64,000 nt of DNA from Streptomyces sp. P3. GTDB lineage: Bacteria; Actinomycetota; Actinomycetes; Streptomycetales; Streptomycetaceae. The first letter of the stretch is position 1; each line of letters opens with the position of its first letter. This document shows positions 58,831 through 64,000 of the stretch, piece by piece. A program made the translations under genes and the position numbers. Location of the stretch: assembly GCA_016893485.2 (NCBI GenBank), contig JAFEKX020000001.1, positions 8,077,501-8,141,500 on the forward strand. The letters run 5' to 3'. The notes under the pieces were generated by a model, which was not told the DNA's origin, did not search any database, and saw only the letters and a list, made by a program, of their open reading frames with translations.

Positions 58831-59670
58831 TCAGGCGGCGTCGTCGTGCCCGGTGGCCGCGGACTTCTCGCGCCACGGAGCCAGGTCGTCCTGCACCTGC
58901 TGGTACTTGACCTCCAGCCGCTCCAGGGTGTCGCGGCCGAGATAGAGGTGCGTGGGCAGCTTCTCCGTGCCGGTGACCTCGACGATCAGGGCCGCGCCCA
59001 GGACCGGGTCGCCGAGCTGCGCGTGGTTGGCGCGGTCGATCCAGTCGAGCGTCACGTGCGCGGGGGTGTCGTCGTAGTCGTCGATACGGTTCGCGGCCAC
59101 CGACAGGGAGCTGGAGTCGAGGAAGTCGGTGCGGAAGACGCCCGGTTCGACCACCATCGACTGGATGCCGAACGGTGCCATCTCGGCGGAGAGCGCCTCG
59201 CTGACGCCGGCGACCGCGAACTTCGACGCGGAGTACAGGCTGACACCGGGCTCGCCCTCGAAGCCCGAGCGGGAGCCGATGTGCACCAGCTTGCCCGAGC
59301 CCTGTTCGCGCATCACCGGCAGGACGGCGCGGGTGACGTTGATCAGGCCGAAGACGTTGAGGTCGAACAGCGACCGCGCCTCCTCGTCGGTGATCTCCTC
59401 CAGCGCGCCGAGGAGGCCGCGGCCGGCGTTGTTCACGAGGACGTCGATACCGCTGAACCGCTCCACCGCCGCGTCGACCGCCTGCGGGATGCTGTCGTTG
59501 TCCGTGACGTCCAGCGCGACCGAGAAGACCTTGTCGGACTTCTTCAGGTCCTCGGGCACCCGCTCCGGATTCCGTACGGCGACCACGACATTGTTACCGC
59601 CTGCCAGCGCGGCCCGGGCGATTTTCGCGCCGATTCCGCGGGAGGCGCCGGTGACAAACCACGTAGCCAT
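58831..59670 (-). CDS. Short-chain dehydrogenase/reductase
   Basis: 279 residues, intact. ATG 59670 follows AAGAGG. MATWFVTGASRGIGAKIARA carries the cofactor loop, IDVLVNNAGRGLLGALEEIT the NNAG motif, and YSASKFAVAGVSEALSAEMA the catalytic Tyr/Lys. The C-terminal third (GTEKLPTHLYLGRDTLERLE) is typical of the SDR oxidoreductases that often neighbour MmyB-type XRE regulators. Divergent from the MarR gene across a region with a TGGG/CCCA inverted repeat. Confidence 0.9.
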   Translation of the reverse strand: MATWFVTGASRGIGAKIARAALAGGNNVVVAVRNPERVPEDLKKSDKVFSVALDVTDNDSIPQAVDAAVERFSGIDVLVNNAGRGLLGALEEITDEEARSLFDLNVFGLINVTRAVLPVMREQGSGKLVHIGSRSGFEGEPGVSLYSASKFAVAGVSEALSAEMAPFGIQSMVVEPGVFRTDFLDSSSLSVAANRIDDYDDTPAHVTLDWIDRANHAQLGDPVLGAALIVEVTGTEKLPTHLYLGRDTLERLEVKYQQVQDDLAPWREKSAATGHDDAA

Positions 59671-59765
59671 GGGGAAAACCTCTTTCGTCGCTTCCCTTGT
59701 GGGGGGATTTCCTGTGACGAGAACGAGTCTGTCCCCTGCCGACGGGGCTATGAAGGCAGCGGTTT

Positions 59766-59826
59766 TCCTGGGAGTCCCATACCCAGGAACGGACGGTGAC
59801 CGGCGAAGTCGGTGACATGTCAACAA
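59766..59826. promoter_or_regulatory. TGGGAG-N5-TACCCA inverted repeat and TGTCAACAA motif in the SDR/MarR promoter region
   Basis: TCCTGGG (59766-59772) and CCCAGGA (59782-59788) are perfect arms; the inner 17 bp (59769-59785) follow the TGGG(T/A)G-N5-(C/T)ACCCA pattern also seen at 31749 and 61275. TGTCAACAA is at 59819-59826, 18 bp before the MarR ATG. Confidence 0.5.
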
Positions 59827-59843
59827 CCTGGTACGGTGAGTCC

Positions 59844-60308
59844 ATGTCCGAACCGCAATGGCTCACCCGGAGCAGTCCGAGGTCTGGGCGAAGTACCGCA
59901 GACTCCGCCGCGAGCTGCAGCGAGCCCAGGACCAGCAACTTCAGCGGGATTCGGGCCTCTCGGCGGCGGACTACGCCCTCCTCGCGCCCCCTGTCGGAAT
60001 CGGCCGGCGGTGTGCTGCGCGCACGGGAGCTGGGCGCCGAGGTCGACTGGGAGCGCAGTCGGCTGTCCCATCAGATCAGCCGCATGGAGAAGCGCGGACT
60101 CGTCACGCGCGAGGCCTGCGCGGACGACGCCCGGGGTTCGATGGTGCGCCTCACGGACAAGGGCCGGGAAGCGATCGAGGCCGCCGCACCCACGCATGTG
60201 GACAATGTGCGACGGCTTTTCTTCGACCCGCTGACAGCGGACGAGGTACGCCTTTTCGGTGATTTCCTCGACCGAATACTGGGAGCGGTCGAGCGGGAAT
60301 CCCGATAA
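59844..60308 (+). CDS. MarR-family transcriptional regulator, frameshifted near 5' end
   Basis: ATG 59844 gives MSEPQWLT; the frame changes near 59865 and again near 59985. Between them lies SEVWAKYRRLRRELQRAQDQ, SGLSAADYALLAP. The winged helix is complete: RELGAEVDWERSRLSHQISR, MEKRGLVTREACADDARGSM, VRLTDKGREAIEAAAPTHVD. About 155 residues, usual for MarR. Likely represses itself and nearby redox genes. Confidence 0.85.
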   Translation: MSEPQWLTRSSPRSGRSTADSAASCSEPRTSNFSGIRASRRRTTPSSRPLSESAGGVLRARELGAEVDWERSRLSHQISRMEKRGLVTREACADDARGSMVRLTDKGREAIEAAAPTHVDNVRRLFFDPLTADEVRLFGDFLDRILGAVERESR

Positions 60309-60346
60309 GCGCCTTCGGTTCCGGACATCCCGTTTATTCCTGGCCT

Positions 60347-61228
60347 TTACTGCGCGTCCCGCGCCGGATTCTGCTGGTGCGGTACGTCGGGCGCGCTGAG
60401 CGAACCCAGCAGGGCGAGACCGTCGGCCGAGGCGGAGTCCGGTTCCGCCTGGAGGATGATGAGCTGCTGCCCCGGAGCGCTGCGGATGGTGAGCGCCTCG
60501 TGTCGCAGTTCGAGCTCCCCGACGACGGAGTGCCGCAGCTGCTTGATCTCGTAGGGCGGGACGCGGGTGTACTCGCGGGCCCACAGCGAGCGGAACTCGG
60601 CGCTGCGGACGGACAGTTCGCCGACGAGTTGCAGGAGGCGGGGATCCTCGGCGTGCTCGCGGCGGTCTGCTGGAGATCGGCGACCGCGCGGGTTTTGGCC
60701 CGCTCCGGACTGCGGTAGAACGACTTCGCCGCCGGGTCCAGGAAGAGCATTCGCAGCACGTTGTCGCGCTCGGCGAAGTCCTGGTAGAGGGCGTCGGCCA
60801 GGGCGTTGGTCGCCAGCAGGTCCTGGGCGTGGCCGATGATGAACGCCGGGGTCCTGGTCCAGCTCTCGATCAGCTGCCGCAGATGCGGGCGCACCCGCTC
60901 GACACGGGACGGCGACTTCGTACGCCGGGACGTGGGCCGGACCAGCCGGAACAGCTCGAGCCGGTCCTCCTCCGACAGCCGCAGCACCCGGGCCATGGCA
61001 TCCAACACCCGGACGGACGGGCTGAGTTCACGGCCCTGCTCCAGTCTGCCGTAGTAGCTCGGGCTGACCCCGGCGAGCGCGGCGACCTCGTCGCGGCGCA
61101 GCCCGGGCACGCGTCGGCGGCCGGCGATGGGCAGGCCCGCTTCGGCGGGGCTGACGCGCTCCCGGCGGGGAGCGGAGGAACTGACCCAGCCCTTCAACCG
61201 GGTCGGGGCGCACGTCGTCGTTGTCCAT
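60347..61228 (-). CDS. XRE-family regulator with MmyB-like ligand domain, frameshifted
   Basis: ATG 61228 (MDNDDVRPDPVEGLGQFLRS). After a frame change near 61160 the helix-turn-helix reads RRRVPGLRRDEVAALAGVSP, SYYGRLEQGRELSPSVRVLD. The ligand domain shows TRTPAFIIGHAQDLLATNAL and NVLRMLFLDPAAKSFYRSPE. A second change near 60655 leads to a terminal IKQLRHSVVGELELRHEALT, and the stop is TAA 60347. MmyB-type domains bind small hydrophobic ligands. Divergent from the related regulator at 61401. Confidence 0.83.
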
Positions 61229-61274
61229 ACCGCCGAGGCTAGGCGGAGAACGCCTGGAGAAGCTTGGCCGACCG

Positions 61275-61291
61275 TGGGTGCGTCACACCCA
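61275..61291. promoter_or_regulatory. 17-bp inverted repeat TGGGTG-N5-CACCCA between two XRE regulators
   Basis: Perfect 6-bp arms followed by GGA, in the 172-bp divergent gap. It matches the repeats at 31749 and 59769. Two GTGCAC words at 61343 and 61351 lie in the same gap and may mark a second site. Confidence 0.6.
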
Positions 61292-61400
61292 GGATCACGG
61301 CTCCCCGGTGGCGAATCGCTGTGTGTGAGGAGTGTGGAACCTGGTGCACCTGTGCACGAGCGGCCCTTCTCACCTGCCGAAAAGCATCTAGTGTGGCCGC

Positions 61401-62249
61401 ATGAGCAATGGGACCCCTTTGGGTGATTTCCTCCGGGCCCGCCGCGAGGCTCTCAAACCCCAGGACGTCGGTCTGCCCGAGTACGGGCGACGCCGGGTGC
61501 CGGGACTGCGCAGGGAGGAAGTCGCGCTGCTCGCCGGAGTCAGCTCCGACTACTACATCAGGCTGGAGCAGGGCCGCGAGAACAGCCCCGCCGCAGGTCC
61601 TGGAGGCCGTGGCGCAGGCGTTGAAGCTGGACGCGGAGTCCACCGACCACCTCAACCGCCTCTGCCTGGCGCCCTCCCAGCGCCCGCACGACGGGGCGAG
61701 GCGGACATCAGCCCGCAGTTGCTTCAGCTGATGGACGGCTGGGAGCACCAGCCGGCGTTCGTCCTCGGCCCGGCCCTCGACATCCTCGCGGGCAACTCCC
61801 TCGCCACGGCGCTGCACAGCGGGTTCGAGGCCTTCGACAACCTCGCCCGCAATGTGTTCGTGGACCTGGCGGGGCGCGAGTTCTACCAGGAGTGGGACCG
61901 GGCCGCGCACTCCTGCGTCGCCGAACTCCGGGCCGCCTACGGCCATGACCCCGAGTCGGCCCGTATCGCCGAGGTGGTCGAGGAACTGACCGCGGACAGC
62001 GAGGAGTTCGCCGGTCTCTGGCAACTGCACGACGTCAAGAGCAAGTCGCAGGAGGGCAAGCACCTCAGGCACCCGGACGTCGGCGACCTGCACATCGGCT
62101 TCGCCGCGTTCACCGTCAACGGCGCCCCGCACCAGCAACTGGTCGTCTACCAGGCCGAACCGGCGAGCCCCACCGCCGCCGCCTTCGAGACGCTGAGGTC
62201 GCCGGCCACCGAGCCGAAGAAGGCCCAGGCCCCGGCCGCGAAGGGCTAG
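61401..62249 (+). CDS. XRE-family regulator with MmyB-like ligand domain, internally frameshifted
   Basis: ATG 61401: MSNGTPLGDFLRARREALKP, then RRRVPGLRREEVALLAGVSS, DYYIRLEQGRENSP, a helix-turn-helix close to that of the divergent regulator. Between about 61595 and 61705 the frame is wrong and then returns; the intervening true sequence reads QVLEAVAQALKLDAESTDHL, NRLCLAPSQRP. The MmyB-like domain has GWEHQPAFVLGPALDILAGN, NLARNVFVDLAGREFYQEWD and a terminal HQQLVVYQAEPASPTAAAFE. Ends at 62249. Confidence 0.83.
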   Translation: MSNGTPLGDFLRARREALKPQDVGLPEYGRRRVPGLRREEVALLAGVSSDYYIRLEQGRENSPAAGPGGRGAGVEAGRGVHRPPQPPLPGALPAPARRGEADISPQLLQLMDGWEHQPAFVLGPALDILAGNSLATALHSGFEAFDNLARNVFVDLAGREFYQEWDRAAHSCVAELRAAYGHDPESARIAEVVEELTADSEEFAGLWQLHDVKSKSQEGKHLRHPDVGDLHIGFAAFTVNGAPHQQLVVYQAEPASPTAAAFETLRSPATEPKKAQAPAAKG

Positions 62250-62285
62250 CCCGGGGCCGAGGCCGGTCCTCGCGCACCCAGGAAC

Positions 62286-62532
62286 ACCACGGTCCCGCCG
62301 TTGATCGCCTGCACCATCGGCCCCTGGGACCGCAGTTACGAGGCGCTGGTCGAGACCGGTGAGTGCGTCGTCGCGATCCCGACGGTGGAGACGGCGGCCA
62401 CCGTCGTCGACACCGACAACTGCTCGGGCCCCGCATCTGTTCCACCACCACCGCGGCGACGGCACCTTCACGCTCGGCGGCCCGACCGTCGATCTCAGGG
62501 ACCGGATGACCAAGTGGCAGTACCTTCTGTAA
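62286..62532 (+). pseudogene. Flavin reductase-like gene remnant
   Basis: IACTIGPWDRSYEALVETGE, CVVAIPTVETAATVVDTDNC resembles the FMN-binding middle of flavin reductase-like proteins. It has no start upstream and is cut short at NCSG. A different frame then gives FHHHRGDGTFTLGGPTVDLR, DRMTKWQYLL and a TAA at 62532, which looks like the natural C-terminus. Both the N-terminal third and the central part are missing, so this is a deletion remnant, not just a base error. A CACCCAGGA half-site (62275-62283) precedes it. Confidence 0.6.
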
Positions 62533-62566
62533 GCCGACGGATCGCCTGGACACTGGAGACTCGACC

Positions 62567-63528
62567 ATGCCCCGAGCAGTGAAGTTCTCGCGTTACGGCG
62601 GCCCGGAGGTGCTGGAGGTCGTCGAGGTGCCGCGACCGAAGCCGGGCCCGGGTGAAGTCCTCGTCCGTGTGGTCGTCGCCGGGGTCAACCCCGGCGAGGC
62701 CGGCATCCGGCAGGGCGTCTTCGCCGACATGTGGCCTGCCGTGTTCCCCGAGGGGCAGGGCAACGACTTCGCGGGCTGGGTCGCCGAACTCGGCGACGGC
62801 GTGGGCGAGTTCACCGTCGGCGACGAGGTCATCGGTTATCTGCCCCGACGGGCGCAGGCCGACTACGTCGTCTCGCCCGCCGACGTCCTCGCCCCCAAGC
62901 TCGCCGACATCAGCTGGGAAGTTGCCGCACCCCTGTCCGCGGTCGGGGTCACGGCGTGGGCCGCCGTCGACGCCGTGGAGCCGAAGCCCGGGGACACCGT
63001 CGTGGTGTCCGGCGCGGCCGGCGGGGTCGGCTCCCTCGCCGTGCAGCTCGCCCGGCTGCGGGGCGCGAGCGTCATCGGCACCGCGGGGCCGCACAACGCC
63101 GACTTCCTGCGCTCGCTCGGGGTCGTCCCCGTCGAGCACGGCCCCGGCCTCGCCGACCGGCTGAAGGCCGCCGCGCCCGACGGGATCGACGCGTTCGTCG
63201 ACACCTTCGGCCAGGGCAACGTCGACATCGCCATCGAACTGGGCGTGCCACCGCAGCGCGTCAACACCCTCGCCGACGGCCGTGCCGTGGCCCGCTACGG
63301 CGTCCGCAGCCGGGCCCAGGAGGACGTCTTCACCCCCAACTGGTCGCCGAACTGGCCGAACTGGTCGCCGAGGACCGGCTCACCGTCCCGATCAGCACGG
63401 TGTACCCGTTGGAACAGGTCCAGGAGGCCTACCGCCAGGTGCAGCAACGGCACACGCGCGGGAAGATCGTGCTCAGCCTGGTCCCGCCCGACGAACGCCC
63501 CGCACTGGCCACCGCACTCCGCGCCTGA
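62567..63528 (+). CDS. Quinone oxidoreductase-like (zinc-less MDR family) NADP-dependent enzyme, one frameshift
   Basis: ATG 62567 (MPRAVKFSRYGGPEVLEVVE) is characteristic of quinone oxidoreductases. No catalytic-zinc cysteines are present. The cofactor loop is VVVSGAAGGVGSLAVQLARL, the GroES-like part VRVVVAGVNPGEAGIRQGVF. A one-base change near 63345 moves the end to DRLTVPISTVYPLEQVQEAY, QQRHTRGKIVLSLVP, stopping at 63528. About 320 residues, normal. Likely reduces quinones or enones with NADPH. Confidence 0.87.
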
Positions 63529-63563
63529 CACCCGCGCCCCGACTGCTCTCCACGGAGGACCCC

Positions 63564-64000
63564 ATGCCCGTACGCCGTATCGGCCTCGTCGTCCACCAGG
63601 GGCGCGAGACCGCCCGGGACGCCGCGGCCGCCGTGCACGCCTGGAGCGTGGCCCACGGTGTCCGCTGCACCGAGATCGACGTGTGGGCCAAGGACCACCA
63701 CCGGCGTGCCGGGCGCGAGGAGGCCGAGGCCGCGGGCAACCCCGACCTCGTCGTCACCCTCGGCGGCGACGGCACCTTCCTGCGCGGCGCCCGCATCGCC
63801 GTCAAGAGCGGAGCTGAGGTCCTCGGCGTCGACTCGGCAAGGTCGGCTTCCTCACCGAGGTCCCGGCCCGTGACATCGACGAGGCCCTCGACGCCGTCCA
63901 CGAGGAGCGGGCGATCGTAGAGGAACGCATGACCTTGACCATGCGGGCCTCCCGACCCCTCGACATCCCCGAGGAGATGGAGGCCCTGCTGCGGTACGGC
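63564..64000 (+). CDS. nadK: NAD kinase, partial (3' end outside window), one frameshift
   Basis: ATG 63564 follows CGGAGGACC. MPVRRIGLVVHQGRETARDA and DLVVTLGGDGTFLRGARIAV carry the GGDGT ATP/NAD-binding motif of NAD kinases. A one-base change near 63838 leads to GFLTEVPARDIDEALDAVHE and RMTLTMRASRPLDIPEEME, running off the window. It makes NADP from NAD. Streptomyces usually have more than one; this copy beside an NADPH-dependent oxidoreductase may be a condition-specific one. Confidence 0.87.

Noticed and set aside
1..64000. CRISPR array, tRNA/rRNA genes, transposases, phage or integration sites
   Set aside because: No regular spaced repeats, tRNA-like cloverleaf, transposase motif or attachment-type duplication was recognised by eye.

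Overview
The window is very GC-rich, with strong third-position G/C bias, AGGAG-type ribosome sites, GTGA/ATGA start-stop overlaps, and many secreted glycoside hydrolases and LacI/GntR-controlled sugar importers. This points to a Streptomyces chromosome or a close relative, in an accessory, nutrient-scavenging region. No rRNA, tRNA, CRISPR array, phage or transposase gene was recognised. Roughly two thirds of the genes are interrupted by one-base frame changes, almost all in short runs of G or C. The protein homology continues on the far side of each change, so I read most of them as sequence errors and annotate the whole gene, giving approximate frameshift positions.

Layout. 1-5362: a Cache/PDC-type sensor (partial), a FadR-type GntR regulator, and a divergent spermidine/putrescine-type ABC importer. 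5437-12644: a trans-4-hydroxy-L-proline catabolic locus. It comprises a Xaa-Pro aminopeptidase, a three-part FAD/2Fe-2S D-hydroxyproline dehydrogenase, a DapA-fold deaminase, a 4-hydroxyproline epimerase and a GntR regulator, with a shared GTGACAT operator motif. 12688-20897: a LacI-controlled alpha-glucan locus with an ABC importer lacking an ATPase, a GH13 alpha-glucosidase and a secreted CBM35/beta-helix/discoidin enzyme resembling GH87 alpha-1,3-glucanases. 20887-27230: an SsuABC/TauABC-like importer, an IclR regulator with a deleted DNA-recognition segment, and a Rieske oxygenase/VanB-type reductase pair separated by a 59-residue Cys/His protein.

27433-32209: a DUF1275 protein, a LysR regulator, an MFS exporter and a small Atu4866-family protein. 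32284-39928: a GH18 protein, a GntR/UTRA regulator and an importer-GH4-kinase operon, probably for amino-sugar or beta-glycoside oligosaccharides. 39933-45795: an amidohydrolase remnant, GH76 alpha-1,6-mannanase-like and GH78 rhamnosidase genes, and a small hypothetical. 45861-57237: a GH9 cellulase behind a two-component system, a GH16 enzyme with CBM3, a GH20 hexosaminidase with its own importer, and a second GntR/UTRA regulator paralogous to the first.

57207-64000: a redox and regulator cluster (F420-reductase-like protein, two SDRs, MarR, two divergent MmyB-type XRE regulators, a flavin reductase remnant, a quinone oxidoreductase) ending in a partial NAD kinase.

Most of the region takes in and breaks down plant, fungal and animal polymers (glucan, mannan, rhamnan, chitin-type sugars, collagen-type hydroxyproline). 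None of the three sugar importers carries its own ATPase, which fits use of a shared MsiK-type ATPase encoded elsewhere. The most original sequence-level signal is a 17-bp inverted repeat, TGGG(T/A)G-N5-(C/T)ACCCA followed by GGA, present in three separate intergenic regions. One copy lies between the two XRE regulator genes.
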